Virus record (IMG/VR): IMGVR_UViG_3300033388_001228
Location: 1 to 45,710 of that record
Direction: 5' to 3' (one strand)
DNA length: 45,710 bases
Origin: a virus
The notes under the pieces are model-generated. The model did not search any database. It had not been told where the DNA came from and worked only from the letters and a program-made list of their open reading frames with translations. Shown here in pieces: positions 36,801-44,611 of the stretch (positions within the stretch are counted from its first letter, which is position 1; each line of letters starts with the position of its first letter). Both the position numbers and the translations under genes were made by a program.

Positions 36801-39023
36801 CATTTGTGCGTTAAACGATGGGTTCCTTATTGAAAAAACACCACCGGGCTGATTCCATAGAATCCACTGGCCAGACGTATTAAGAAACTCAATACCACAA
36901 TAATTATTTCCACTCGATTCAACCCTAATGTGAGCATCAGCAGCTGAAGTTCTCTTGATTAATAATTCGGCGCTATTGTTCGGGGTGAACCCGCCGATAC
37001 AGGCGTTGCCAGAAGAATTGACCTCGAACAGCGTTGTCCATGTTATTGCGGCGTCTGCTGAACCTACGGCAGCTCCAAAAAACTCAAACCCTCCGTTGGC
37101 AAGCTGTAACAGCGTGGCATCATCAGCGCCATAATATTTATAAGACGAATCAAAATAAGCGTTGGCCGATATATTTACGTCAGCAGATGTTTTACTTGAA
37201 TATATTGCTCCCCAGTCACCAAGAGATAACACAGCAAAAGAAGCTGACCATGCTTGAAGGTCGTCGCTATCTATTCCTACGGTTCCATCATAATTAATGC
37301 CGTTGGTAATCGTTGCCCACTGACTTGCTGTTGGTATTGTTCCGTCAGCGTTAACAATGGTTGCTGCAGTGCCGCTTGTTCCTCGATACTTTAATGCCCC
37401 GGTATCGACATACATTGCTCCACCACCAACAGGATTTGCTGCCGGGAAAGTAGTGGCATTTCCGATGTGCATTACACCAACTGACGAGGTAGCTCTATTG
37501 ATTATAGCGCCACCAAGATAAGTGTTGTAAAACCCATCAATACGAATACGTTCTACGCCGCCAGCAATTAGAGAGAGCTGGTCTGCGCCAGCCCAGCCGA
37601 TGCCGGTATTGTTGTCGTTATTATTTACAGCGAATGAAGGAACCGTTGATGAAACCGTAGAGTTTCTTATTCCCCCTCGGTCACCAGCAACACCACTAAT
37701 AACCCAACCATTACCAAAATATGTATTGGCCGCCCCTGAGATTGCGATAGCTACCTGATTGGCGGCAATTTCATAAAAACCAGAGTCACCATCACCGAAA
37801 GCAATTGTTGGGGTAACGGGATCACCAACAGATGGGAATATGGTGTGGCCACCGTTGTCAATGGTGAGGGCTGTTGTCCATGATATGGCGGTGTCAGCTG
37901 TGCCGGATGGGGCAACAGAAAATATATGAGTACCGCTTAGTTGACGATATTCAGAAGCAGAATCGGTTGTTAAATATTTGTAACCAGTATCATAATAAAC
38001 ATTCTCGGTAACATGGGTTTGCCCATCAGACCAAGCCCAGAATGCTGCAGTTGGTGATAACTGTATTGAAGTAACATTAGCGTGCCAAGCCTCTGGCACA
38101 ACCCCAACACCAACATTCTGGTTGGCATCAATCCTGATGGCTTCTACGCCGCCTGTGATCAGGGAGAGGTTGTCTGCAGAGGCTGCACCGACACCTGTAT
38201 CAGAGTCTTGGGTCTGAAAAACAAAAGGAACTGTTGCAGAAGATCCTGTTCGCCCTAGTGATCCTCCCGTAGAAGCTGTCGCCCCCATTCTGCTTGTATC
38301 AAAGCTATACTGCTCTGCCCCTGAAATTCCAACACCTAGCACTGTAAGTGATCTTGCAAACAGACCTATGGTGCCATCACCAAAGGCGAAGTTTGGTGTT
38401 GCTCCGTCGTTGACCTGTGGGAGAATGACATGGCCGCCGTTGTCGATGGTAAGCGCATCAATCCATGAGATTGCTGCGTCTGCAACGCCAGCTGCAGCAA
38501 CACTGAACGTATGAACTCCACTGTTCTGAATGTAGCGAGTAGCTTCATCATTAAGGATGTAGCGATAAGTGCCATCCCAGTAGACATTCTGGGACATTAT
38601 TAGAAAGTTATTTCCAGCTTCTGTTTTGGTATTCCATAGCGCAGCAGTGCCACCAACCTCAATAACAGAAAATGATGAATCCCATGTATGGAAAGTGGCA
38701 TCACCAATACTGACGTTACCCAGTACAGTCAGCTCGTTGACATCAAGATCACCAGTGCTACCCATCACCGCTCTACCGAAAGAAGTTAATGCGGTAACGT
38801 CGTAAGTGTTCAGGCCCGTCGCATAATGCATTTCGTTTGCATTGATCGTGACGCCTTCCATTCCCTGAAGGACAGCGTCGAGCGAGACAGCTGCATCGAT
38901 GTCAGAGGCCGCATTGTTTAACTGGTTAATTATTTCAGCGAAGTTGTCACGAACGCTTTCGGTAGTCGGGTTGCCGAATACCGGTTTGCTTGCGTCAATG
39001 CCAGAGGTATCAATCGTACTCAT
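33900..39023 (-). CDS. Giant repetitive tail fibre (about 1707 residues)
   Basis: N-terminus MSTIDTSGIDASKPVFGNPT then TESVRDNFAEI, a common fibre anchoring start. The shaft consists of eight or nine modules of about 150-200 residues, each with an aromatic block (YKYLTTDSASEYRQL), a G-T-A/I-D-TAISW block, ALTIDNGGH, then TPTLAFGDGDTGFYE and a GGVERIRIDA block. C-terminus ends TNNNLYVYDGSWISVALA. No S74 chaperone or lysin domain is visible. Forms a trimer that contacts the host surface. I chose the ATG at 39023; an earlier ATG at 39047 adds eight residues. Confidence 0.75.
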   Translation of the reverse strand: MSTIDTSGIDASKPVFGNPTTESVRDNFAEIINQLNNAASDIDAAVSLDAVLQGMEGVTINANEMHYATGLNTYDVTALTSFGRAVMGSTGDLDVNELTVLGNVSIGDATFHTWDSSFSVIEVGGTAALWNTKTEAGNNFLIMSQNVYWDGTYRYILNDEATRYIQNSGVHTFSVAAAGVADAAISWIDALTIDNGGHVILPQVNDGATPNFAFGDGTIGLFARSLTVLGVGISGAEQYSFDTSRMGATASTGGSLGRTGSSATVPFVFQTQDSDTGVGAASADNLSLITGGVEAIRIDANQNVGVGVVPEAWHANVTSIQLSPTAAFWAWSDGQTHVTENVYYDTGYKYLTTDSASEYRQLSGTHIFSVAPSGTADTAISWTTALTIDNGGHTIFPSVGDPVTPTIAFGDGDSGFYEIAANQVAIAISGAANTYFGNGWVISGVAGDRGGIRNSTVSSTVPSFAVNNNDNNTGIGWAGADQLSLIAGGVERIRIDGFYNTYLGGAIINRATSSVGVMHIGNATTFPAANPVGGGAMYVDTGALKYRGTSGTAATIVNADGTIPTASQWATITNGINYDGTVGIDSDDLQAWSASFAVLSLGDWGAIYSSKTSADVNISANAYFDSSYKYYGADDATLLQLANGGFEFFGAAVGSADAAITWTTLFEVNSSGNACIGGFTPNNSAELLIKRTSAADAHIRVESSGNNYCGIEFLNTSGQWILWNQPGGVFSIRNPSFNAQMSFDPSGEVSLPLGIFRIKESVAAITNTASYGQVWVRSDTANTLMFTDDAGVDFEVAGGGVAGGSPWVTTGSDIYYSTGNVGIGITVPTSKLHLPLENDSATPTLSFGDGDTGFYELSDDVLVVATFATEAIRIDAAQNVGIGSSNGLESWDATLSVLELGSNGSISATTSPGINGVIHLSQNAYDSSTGWRYQDTDQATSYRQSGGFHYFYVAASGTADAAISWKTALTIDNGGHTIIPQVNEVATPTLAFGDGDTGFSEKNDDELHISIAGASQWRIMAAGILGIASNAPQLKNEDSSGTNPVFLPSRTDADTGIGRFASNNISLITGGVERMRIGSAGGIKIAEVAAAETDAAGYGQIWVKNDVANTLWFTDDAGTDFQIGGTGLASSPWTTSGSNINYTTGNIGVGTSDHEAWETDFVAIEIGDEGAFYYDSSAGLEIIGMTDNSYRDVSNWKYKSTKVASKYEQQLGGHYFKTASSGTIDTSISWTSALTLQADGDTQVHKDLLLLQVSKAASGTQAAPAYSFTSSTNSGMYYENNYLKLGEANKEGIVLDGAGSVSLFAEPPAWASASTIFGFYVGAGLVLEGNFNASNGGYVGNNYYYSSGYKYQKTGYAAKWTPHASAKMFYSQYAASGTIGNAVTFVEAMSFGRDTHDWTMGNTTYYDTDLTIYGNRLYILDNAANAVDVRLGNSVASWYLKNAASGDFELVDGSTVRLKAAGTEVGVGTTSLLGYTAASLQVGDNFAMASSDSSIARFAYDDGSWKYSSGTAWPARLTFGDGTTPSIAFEYAQAGTVDTAITWVTLLEMETGGVFKFDTSFNPAWHGSRTVIQLGGESAIAALSTGLELCQSMYRNGSGVDTYAATAAASIIDMAAGIIDFKVAASGTIDTAITWKEALQIDNNANVSIGSAALATTATDGFLYIPTCAGVPTGTPTTKTGRVALIFDTTNNNLYVYDGSWISVALA
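34060..38650 (-). repeat. Repeated modules in the tail fibre gene
   Basis: DNA-level and protein-level repeats within 33900-39023. The clearest copies of the ALTIDNGGH block are near 36100-36160, 37850-37920 and 38430-38500 (plus-strand coordinates); the weaker variants are near 34090-34140, 34390-34430, 35320-35380 and 37040-37080. They arose by internal duplication and may vary in number between relatives. Confidence 0.55.
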
Positions 39024-39246
39024 CGTAGCTGCGTACATCAACGGCATCCCACTCGCTTAACCCACCATCCCAGACGCTGTAAGTAATTACATATCTGGAC
39101 TCACCTACTATTGCTACTATTTCATCACTCTCAATAATTGCTCGTATGCGCGGGAAGACATGTGCAACTATCTTCATCGCATCCTGAACAGGCTCTACTA
39201 CCGCGTTCAGCTTTACATAATCAATCGCAGCTCTTATGTGTGACAT
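39010..39246 (-). CDS. Small late-operon protein
   Basis: 78 residues, ATG at 39246. MSHIRAAIDYVKLNAVVEPV followed by DAMKIVAHVFPRIRAIIESD, an alpha-helical protein with alternating hydrophobic residues, ending with an acidic Asp/Glu/Tyr tail. Lies between the BppU-like and fibre genes and overlaps the fibre start by 14 bases. Resembles small tail-completion proteins by size and place only. Function unknown. Confidence 0.5.
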   Translation of the reverse strand: MSHIRAAIDYVKLNAVVEPVQDAMKIVAHVFPRIRAIIESDEIVAIVGESRYVITYSVWDGGLSEWDAVDVRSYDEYD

Positions 39247-39596
39247 TAGAAGTCTGCGCGAATATTAAAATTAACTTCATCGTAAACGGTTTGTATTGTT
39301 CCATTGAAGTCGATGTAGATCTCGCCTTCATATAATCCTGATACCAGTCCTGCAAGAGCGGTTGGACTCCACACCATGATGACCTTGCCGTCAGCCCCGT
39401 CAGTCTCATTAACGCACACCATGGTGTCGATAATTACTGCGGTACCTTTCTTGCGGAACTTCATGTACACGATGTCGTTCGCGTCGGACACATCTATCGG
39501 ATCCCACGTATCTGAATCATCAGACTCGCCCGTCTTTGCGTTCTTCAGGGTGATCGCCATTGCTGGCAAGCCATCGTTCGCTACAAGATTAATCAT
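39246..39596 (-). CDS. BppU N-terminal-like structural protein
   Basis: 116 residues. Layout is an immunoglobulin-like beta sandwich: MAITLKNAKTGESDDSDTWD, YMKFRKKGTAVIIDTMVCV, GADGKVIMVWSP, GLYEGEIYIDFNGTIQTVYD and a closing VNFNIRADF. The GxYEGEIxIDFNGxIQTVYD block is conserved in phage BppU-N-terminal-type proteins that form fibre or collar attachment sites. Four-base overlap with the upstream adaptor gene. Likely minor tail or collar protein. Confidence 0.6.
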   Translation of the reverse strand: MINLVANDGLPAMAITLKNAKTGESDDSDTWDPIDVSDANDIVYMKFRKKGTAVIIDTMVCVNETDGADGKVIMVWSPTALAGLVSGLYEGEIYIDFNGTIQTVYDEVNFNIRADF

Positions 39597-40252
39597 GCTA
39601 GTGGCCTCATGGCTACGTGTTTAGGCCCACGTGTGTGGCTGCGGGTTGCGGCATTTCGGATGTCTTGAATGCCTTTATTAAAATCCATCAGCTCATCGGC
39701 TGCAGCTTTAGGGTCATACCACGACCGGCCCTTCATGTTTAATAGTTTTGCCTTTGCGCCACACGCGATCGTTTCCAGATACTGATCGAAGAACCACTTC
39801 GGAGCCTCGAATGAAGCCTGAGTCGGCTTCACAAATATTCCCAGATAACAAGCGAACTGCTGGTTAGGGATTATCGCCAGTCGGATCGTGATCGGTGATG
39901 CCATGTAAACAAATTTCGGTGTGCCTTCGAGTGCGCGCCATCCCTTATTGGATGATGCGTCAAGCTCGTCCTCTGACACGACGTCGAGATCGAACCGTTC
40001 ATTACTTGCTTCCAACACAAGGTAACCCCAGCTGACCTGACACAGCTGCTCATAGTCATCCATCAGGATCTCGTAGGTTGGTGTGCCGTCGGAGGTGTAA
40101 AATGTTGGTAGCTCTTTGCGCCATATCGATGTTGACTGGCAGATCTCAATGATCGCATCACGGATCTTGTCTTCAGCGACAATGGGCGGGCAGCCGGAAA
40201 CTTCAGGCAGCACCTTGAACAAGTAAGAATCGTACCCGACCATGTGTGTCAT
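39593..40252 (-). CDS. Head-tail adaptor-like protein
   Basis: 219 residues, ATG at 40252. Strand- and helix-mixed sequence: KIRDAIIEICQSTSIWRKEL is the RDAxIExCxxTxIW helix common in adaptor proteins that sit under the portal. Then YEQLCQVSWGYLVLEASNER and a C-terminal IRNAATRSHTRG. Directly follows the DUF6682-like gene, with which it overlaps by four bases, as in podovirus adaptor pairs. Role inferred from the pattern. Confidence 0.6.
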   Translation of the reverse strand: MTHMVGYDSYLFKVLPEVSGCPPIVAEDKIRDAIIEICQSTSIWRKELPTFYTSDGTPTYEILMDDYEQLCQVSWGYLVLEASNERFDLDVVSEDELDASSNKGWRALEGTPKFVYMASPITIRLAIIPNQQFACYLGIFVKPTQASFEAPKWFFDQYLETIACGAKAKLLNMKGRSWYDPKAAADELMDFNKGIQDIRNAATRSHTRGPKHVAMRPLA

Positions 40253-40920
40253 TTAGGTGCATCCCTTTTTATCTCTGCGCTCGGGGTGTAGGCCTTGATG
40301 GTTTTAGTATCAACGCCAAGCAATCCTGAGAACGCCTTGAAGTGGAACTGGGCCAGTGATCGACTCTCCATGGAGTCAGTCTCTTTGGAGTACGCCATGT
40401 GCAACATCCAGTGACGGATCATGATCTCGAACACAGGATCAAGCGCAATGGCGTCGTTATCTACGTCGGTTACTATCTCAGGACTCTGTGCGATCTTAGC
40501 CTCGACAAGAACCGCAATCGTCGCATGAACGGGCGGGTAAACATAGAAAGCCTTCGGGGTCTTCTCGTCATAGACGAAGTTGCGAACGACGGTCTTGCCC
40601 GTCTCACTATGCCACTTGGGTCGGTAAGTATTGAGTGTAGGCTCATCGATGGCCCATATTGGTTTGCCGGGCGTGTTGCCGTCGACTCCCATGTTGCGAA
40701 CGATATCAAGCAGTCTGCGGTGTGCTGGCAGTAGAGCCTGCTTGGTACCGGGAATTAGTGTTAGGTTTATAATATCTGAAGATGCGTCAGGGCGAAGCTC
40801 TGAGATCAGCAGCTGTGCAGAGTTCAGGTAGTCAGTTAAATTCCCCTTGCTCCATATGCGGAACAAGGGGTCTGTTAACTCCTGAGCAATATCATCAACA
40901 ATGGTTATTGCTTGCGTCAT
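40249..40920 (-). CDS. DUF6682-like head-tail adaptor
   Basis: 223 residues. ITIVDDIAQELTDPLFRIWS then LNSAQLLISELRPDASSDI and NLTLIPGTKQALLPAHRRLL followed by VRNMGVDG; further on KAFYVYPPVHATIAVLVEA. The xxxLNDAQ..P.A...LxPGTxQxLP...LLxVxRN and FYVYPPV patterns characterise DUF6682-type adaptor proteins of podoviruses. Such proteins join portal and tail ring. Expressed ahead of the second adaptor. Its C-terminus ends in a proline and lysine segment. Confidence 0.65.
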   Translation of the reverse strand: MTQAITIVDDIAQELTDPLFRIWSKGNLTDYLNSAQLLISELRPDASSDIINLTLIPGTKQALLPAHRRLLDIVRNMGVDGNTPGKPIWAIDEPTLNTYRPKWHSETGKTVVRNFVYDEKTPKAFYVYPPVHATIAVLVEAKIAQSPEIVTDVDNDAIALDPVFEIMIRHWMLHMAYSKETDSMESRSLAQFHFKAFSGLLGVDTKTIKAYTPSAEIKRDAPK

Positions 40921-40926
40921 AAAGAA

Positions 40927-41691
40927 TTACTCTTTGTTGTCAGGATTACTATCCGATCCATCACCTTTCGAGCTGTCTTCGTCATCAGTATCGCTGTCTT
41001 CATCAGAATCGTTGCCACTATCATCAGTGTCATTATCTTTATTCTGATTGTCTTCTTGATCATTTTTCTGTTTCTCACGAATGTTGTTCAAGAAGTCTTC
41101 GTCAGCGTCCTGCAACATGGCCATACTCTTCTGGACTGAATCCAGATCGCCCTCGACGTCGAGAACAATTCCGAACTCTTCCAAGGCCTGAAAAGCAATT
41201 TTGTCTTTCTCAAAAACCTCATCAACCCCAATGCTTTTACCTTCAGTAAGAGCCTTGTAATCAGATCTCATTTCAACAAGACCCTGATCCATTGATATCT
41301 CAACATCAAAATCTTCGATACCTTTGTCCTTAATCGCCTGCTTGTTCGCCTTACTTAAAACAAACTTGGTAGCAGCCTTACTGGTAGCGACGCCGGGCTT
41401 GTAGTCATACAAAAATTCCATATCACCGCGATCAATAAGCTCGGCAGTTGCAACAAACACACGACCGTTCTGTGCGCGCACATGTGAAGGCGGGCCTCGC
41501 TCAGCCAGCAGATCCAGATTGCTGTTACTGTTCTTTATTTCTTCTTCATCGCCATCAAAGATTGGTGACATATCGTCACGATCAATCAGCTGCGGTGTTG
41601 CAATAAAAATACGTCCAGCCTTGTTTCGCACATGAGTAGGTGTGTTTCCCTTCTCGTCAGCGACAGGCTTGTCATCTCCACGTAACGTCAT
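40927..41691 (-). CDS. Late structural protein with internal duplication and acidic tail
   Basis: 254 residues. Two repeats near the N-terminus: THVRNKAGRIFIATPQLIDR and SHVRAQNGRVFVATAELIDR, each followed by DM. A middle helical region then a C-terminal run of Asp/Asn/Ser/Glu residues (residues about 205-254) that is strongly acidic. Lies between the coat protein and the adaptors; such acidic-tailed proteins may be head proteins, but no family is recognised. Preceded by AGAAGGGAC as ribosome site. Confidence 0.5.
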   Translation of the reverse strand: MTLRGDDKPVADEKGNTPTHVRNKAGRIFIATPQLIDRDDMSPIFDGDEEEIKNSNSNLDLLAERGPPSHVRAQNGRVFVATAELIDRGDMEFLYDYKPGVATSKAATKFVLSKANKQAIKDKGIEDFDVEISMDQGLVEMRSDYKALTEGKSIGVDEVFEKDKIAFQALEEFGIVLDVEGDLDSVQKSMAMLQDADEDFLNNIREKQKNDQEDNQNKDNDTDDSGNDSDEDSDTDDEDSSKGDGSDSNPDNKE

Positions 41692-41707
41692 GTCCCTTCT
41701 CCTCTCT

Positions 41708-41742
41708 AAATTAAAAGACTACCGAGGATCTCTCCCCGGTAG
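41708..41742 (-). terminator. Intrinsic terminator after the coat gene
   Basis: Minus strand CTACCGGGG-AGAGAT-CCTCGGTAG: nine pairs (one G-T), then TCTTTTAATTT. Strong Rho-independent signal. Because the late operon continues, this terminator probably lowers read-through from the coat gene and sets higher coat than tail expression. Confidence 0.75.
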
Positions 41743-41753
41743 CTCTATACTAC

Positions 41754-42689
41754 TTAGCCTTTCTTAGCATACAGGTGGCAAAGGTAGTTACCTTCGATCA
41801 CCTTGTAGCCGTACACATTCAGACCGCGGATCAACTGACCGAAGCTGGATGGGTTAGGCAGAGTTTCCATCTTGGTCATTTGAGCAGCAAAAGTTAAGCC
41901 TGCCTTGTGACCAGAGATGATGTTGTAGACGGTGTCAGGGCCGTCTGTGGTTGTGGCGATGTTGTTGCTCATGTAAAGCATGAAGCGATCAATCATCCCG
42001 ATACGACCATTACGCATAATGGAGGTGCCATCACCGGAAAGACTTGCGTCTTTCAGGTCGGACTTTTTGATCATGCCGCATGCCCATGCAGGCAACACCA
42101 ACCAACGACCGGTTTCAGGAATGTTCTGCTCATCCATAACCGTACCCAGATCAACAATGTAATCAAGGATATTGGCTTTAGTCAGCGCAACAGGTGCGCC
42201 GGTATCGCCAAGGTTGAAGGAAGCGGACTTGCGTCCAGCAGTCAGGCCTGAGTTCTGAGCATCTACGTCAACATAAATGTTGGCAAGTAAATCAGTGTCG
42301 ATAGCGATCTTCATCTGTTCGCCACCGTCACCAGCCCAATCATCCATGATGTCGATGTCAGCTTGGTACTCATCAACGTCATCCACGGCGAAGGCAAAAT
42401 ACTTACCCTTGTCGATAGCCAGCTCTACAGCAGGGCTTGTTGGATTTTCGTAGTTGAGGTTCTGGCCAACCTTGTAATCACGGATGGTCAGTGTTGGGGT
42501 AGTACGGATATTAACCGTGTCGCCCATTGCTTTGATTTCGCCTTCGTAGTCTGTAGAAGCGATTTCGCCAAAGACGGTCGCATCGTAAAACTTCTCGACG
42601 AGTTTGCCCGACCAGATTGCCGGGATGAATTTACCGGAGCTTGTTGAACTTAAGTCAACGTATCCAGAGTCGCGTGGTAAACCAGCCAT
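41754..42689 (-). CDS. Major capsid protein (HK97-type fold)
   Basis: 311 residues. Conserved features of the P22/N4gp56-type coat: SGKFIPAIWSGKLVEKFYDA, TVFGEIASTDYEGEI, MGDTVNIRTTPTLTIRDYKV, then AIDKGKYFAFAVDDVDEYQA, and a late RWLVLPAWACGMIKKSDLKD. The long middle domain (about 90-230) and a closing GYKVIEGNYLCHLYA match the beta-barrel and A-domain of coat proteins. This is the main shell subunit. Its gene follows the scaffold gene and is followed by a terminator. Confidence 0.85.
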   Translation of the reverse strand: MAGLPRDSGYVDLSSTSSGKFIPAIWSGKLVEKFYDATVFGEIASTDYEGEIKAMGDTVNIRTTPTLTIRDYKVGQNLNYENPTSPAVELAIDKGKYFAFAVDDVDEYQADIDIMDDWAGDGGEQMKIAIDTDLLANIYVDVDAQNSGLTAGRKSASFNLGDTGAPVALTKANILDYIVDLGTVMDEQNIPETGRWLVLPAWACGMIKKSDLKDASLSGDGTSIMRNGRIGMIDRFMLYMSNNIATTTDGPDTVYNIISGHKAGLTFAAQMTKMETLPNPSSFGQLIRGLNVYGYKVIEGNYLCHLYAKKG

Positions 42690-42728
42690 GTTATATCACT
42701 CCATAACATGACACCTATTGCCTAAGTC

Positions 42729-43799
42729 TTAGAGTTCGTCCTTACTAAACCGGGCTGCCTTTGCGGCTGCCTTGCTTGTAATGACGCGGCCCTGCTGACC
42801 TGCGGCGAAGATGTCGTTTTCAATTACCCTCGCCTCATCTTCTTTGCCTCTGTATTTACCTTGCGCTTTGTCTTTGTAAAATTGCGTGACTTCTTCGCTG
42901 GTGTAATACCTTTCTTCCTTATTAGGAATAAAGCCGCCACCTGAATTCTTTGGTGTGATCAGATCTTCTGGCACATCAAACTCAGGCTTAAGCTCAGGCT
43001 CATCAGAATGAGACGAACTTGTCGGCGCAACACCTAGAAAGTCAGTAAAGATCTGGATCACTTTGGATGTCTGCAACTTACCCCGGGCCTCAGTCAAAAA
43101 CTCTGACTTCGTCTTATCGGTGTAAGCAACTTTCTCATCCAAAAATGCATGGAAGGCTGGGTTCGTATTAATCGCTCTCCAGTCCGGCACCGCTTTTGTT
43201 ACATCATCAAAGAACTTCTGTTCATTGCTGACGACGGTATCTTCCTCAATCCGTTTCTGTCCTGACGAAAGCTCAGCAATAGTATTCTGGAGTTCCAGCA
43301 TGTCTTTAGCCATCTGAGTTCTGGAGCCTTCCGCGATACGTTTCATCATCCCAATCTGGCCGGGGCCATACTGTTCGATTTCTTCGTCCGTAAACTCCAC
43401 ACTTTCAACTGGCACATCAACAACTGGATCTAATGGTTTACCGATAGCTTCCTTCAGTTCATCGATCTGCCCCTGAAGGCTCTCGATGCTCGTGTAGGCT
43501 GTTCCCAGTTCACCACGCAGCTTAGGCACATCACGATCATAGGCGGTCTGTAACCCCTTAAATCGTGCTTCCCAATCGACGTCTGTCTTGGCGGGTTCCG
43601 CACCCGGCCCAGAGGACTTCGGTTGGTCTAAATTCTTTTCAAGGTCAGCCGATGCCTCGACCTCACCTTTGGGTACCTCTTTCAACTGTGCCTTGTCATC
43701 TTCGCCGGGAGCAGGTTGCCCTGTGTCTTCAGCTTGTTGACGTATTAATTCATCTGCTGCCATTCCTGCTTGCTTTGCTTTCTTATTGGCGCTGCCCAT
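42729..43799 (-). CDS. Scaffolding protein
   Basis: 356 residues. Acidic, helix-rich and low in aromatic residues: WEARFKGLQTAYDRDVPKLR, then TSIESLQGQIDELKEAIGKP and a long coiled coil with MAKDMLELQNTIAELSSGQK. The C-terminus is basic (SKAAAKAARFSKDEL), as expected for scaffolds that bind coat through a basic tail. Lies just upstream of the coat gene. Scaffolds fill the procapsid and leave or are cleaved at maturation. Role from position and composition. Confidence 0.75.
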   Translation of the reverse strand: MGSANKKAKQAGMAADELIRQQAEDTGQPAPGEDDKAQLKEVPKGEVEASADLEKNLDQPKSSGPGAEPAKTDVDWEARFKGLQTAYDRDVPKLRGELGTAYTSIESLQGQIDELKEAIGKPLDPVVDVPVESVEFTDEEIEQYGPGQIGMMKRIAEGSRTQMAKDMLELQNTIAELSSGQKRIEEDTVVSNEQKFFDDVTKAVPDWRAINTNPAFHAFLDEKVAYTDKTKSEFLTEARGKLQTSKVIQIFTDFLGVAPTSSSHSDEPELKPEFDVPEDLITPKNSGGGFIPNKEERYYTSEEVTQFYKDKAQGKYRGKEDEARVIENDIFAAGQQGRVITSKAAAKAARFSKDEL

Positions 43800-43857
43800 A
43801 TCTCTCTTCTCTCCTGCGAGCCATTGCGCGTGTACGGGATGTAGCGCGCTTCCGGTG

Positions 43858-43871
43858 TCACAAATTGTTGA
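43858..43871. promoter_or_regulatory. Operator-like repeat and possible late promoter
   Basis: TCACAAATTGTTGA resembles the TCAACA/TGTTGA operators in one arm. Upstream on the minus strand TTGATG, 17 bases, TTTAGT could be a promoter (about 43902-43874) with the repeat directly following its -10. It would drive scaffold and coat. Weak individual matches. Confidence 0.3.
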
Positions 43872-43901
43872 CTAAAGCCCGAAGGTGTTCGGTCATCAAA
43901 G

Positions 43902-44114
43902 TTACATTGATTCTAGTGCATTCCTTGCGTTATTGGCAAGGCCTACTATTTCTTCCAATTCCTGAGCCGCACCTTGCGCTCGGTAGATCAGATTGCCCTC
44001 CATGTTTCGGCAATCGGCATCCTTGACGCCAAGGCACTCTTCCAAAAATTTCTTGATCACCTGACCCTCTGGGGTGGTGAACGCCTGCATAACTCGTTTG
44101 TCTGCACGTACCAT
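43902..44114 (-). CDS. Small late protein upstream of scaffold
   Basis: 70 residues, ATG at 44114 immediately after the previous stop with GGAGGTTTAG as ribosome site. Sequence MVRADKRVMQAFTTPEGQVI then a helix, KKFLEECLGVKDADCRNMEG, and RAQGAAQELEEIVGLANNA. Small helical proteins with a (Q)GAAQ-x-L-x-x-I motif lie next to scaffold genes in several podoviruses. Function unknown. Confidence 0.55.
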   Translation of the reverse strand: MVRADKRVMQAFTTPEGQVIKKFLEECLGVKDADCRNMEGNLIYRAQGAAQELEEIVGLANNARNALESM

Positions 44115-44306
44115 CTAAACCTCCGCTAATATGATGATCAGCGCAAGCTCATCATCCTCTCTCACCAGTGACACCTTGAATTCCTGTGCTGCCACGATCT
44201 CTTTTTTGGCCCGAATCTTCAGGGCTTTGATCGCCTGTAGCTTCGTTACGCCAAGCTCTTTCTTAACCGCCTCTATTTTCGACGCCAGCTCCGACGGAGG
44301 AAGCAT
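44115..44306 (-). CDS. Small late protein, possible frameshift partner
   Basis: 63 residues from ATG 44306 with AGG eight bases upstream. MLPPSELASKIEAVKKELGV then a basic helix TKLQAIKALKIRAKKEIVAA and a hydrophobic C-terminus, ELALIIILAEV. The same frame is open upstream to about 44348 and codes IRAVPTPKQALE, which looks like real protein. It overlaps the preceding gene by 34 bases, in the -1 frame relative to that gene. It may be an independent gene or the C-terminal part of a frameshift product. Confidence 0.5.
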   Translation of the reverse strand: MLPPSELASKIEAVKKELGVTKLQAIKALKIRAKKEIVAAQEFKVSLVREDDELALIIILAEV

Positions 44307-44611
44307 CTCCAGCGCCTGCTTAGGCGTCGGAACAGCCCTGATACCAGATAAGGCTCACCCTCGACCACAATCTCTGTGGCTTTACTCAGGATCTCCTCTA
44401 CTTCCTCTGGCTTAATATCCGCCAACCTTAGCGTCGGCTCGCCTACCTTCGACCGGATAAAGATCCGCCGGGGCATTACCTCAAACTGTTTCTTCGTACC
44501 ACCCAGCCCGGGCTTATCCTCGTCAGGAGGAACAACGATGTACGCTTTGTATGGCCCAAGCCCTGCGGTGCATAGCAGGTTGACCGGGCCAAGCCCTCTC
44601 GTGGCCAACAT
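44273..44611 (-). CDS. Small late protein with unusual arginine-rich end
   Basis: 112 residues, ATG at 44611 overlapping the upstream stop (TAATG). Starts MLATRGLGPVNLLCTAGLGP then AYIVVPPDEDKPGLG, and a helix KPEEVEEILSKATEIVVEGE. The last 23 residues are Arg/Trp-rich (GLFRRLSRRWRCFLRRSWRR), unlike the rest, and fall where the next gene is in another frame, so the natural product may switch frame before this segment. Function unknown; place suggests head or tail completion. Confidence 0.5.
   Translation of the reverse strand: MLATRGLGPVNLLCTAGLGPYKAYIVVPPDEDKPGLGGTKKQFEVMPRRIFIRSKVGEPTLRLADIKPEEVEEILSKATEIVVEGEPYLVSGLFRRLSRRWRCFLRRSWRRK

Noticed and set aside
31777-39023. Diversity-generating retroelement at the fibre/adhesin genes
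   Set aside because: No reverse transcriptase or template repeat is visible in the window; repeats are internal duplications.
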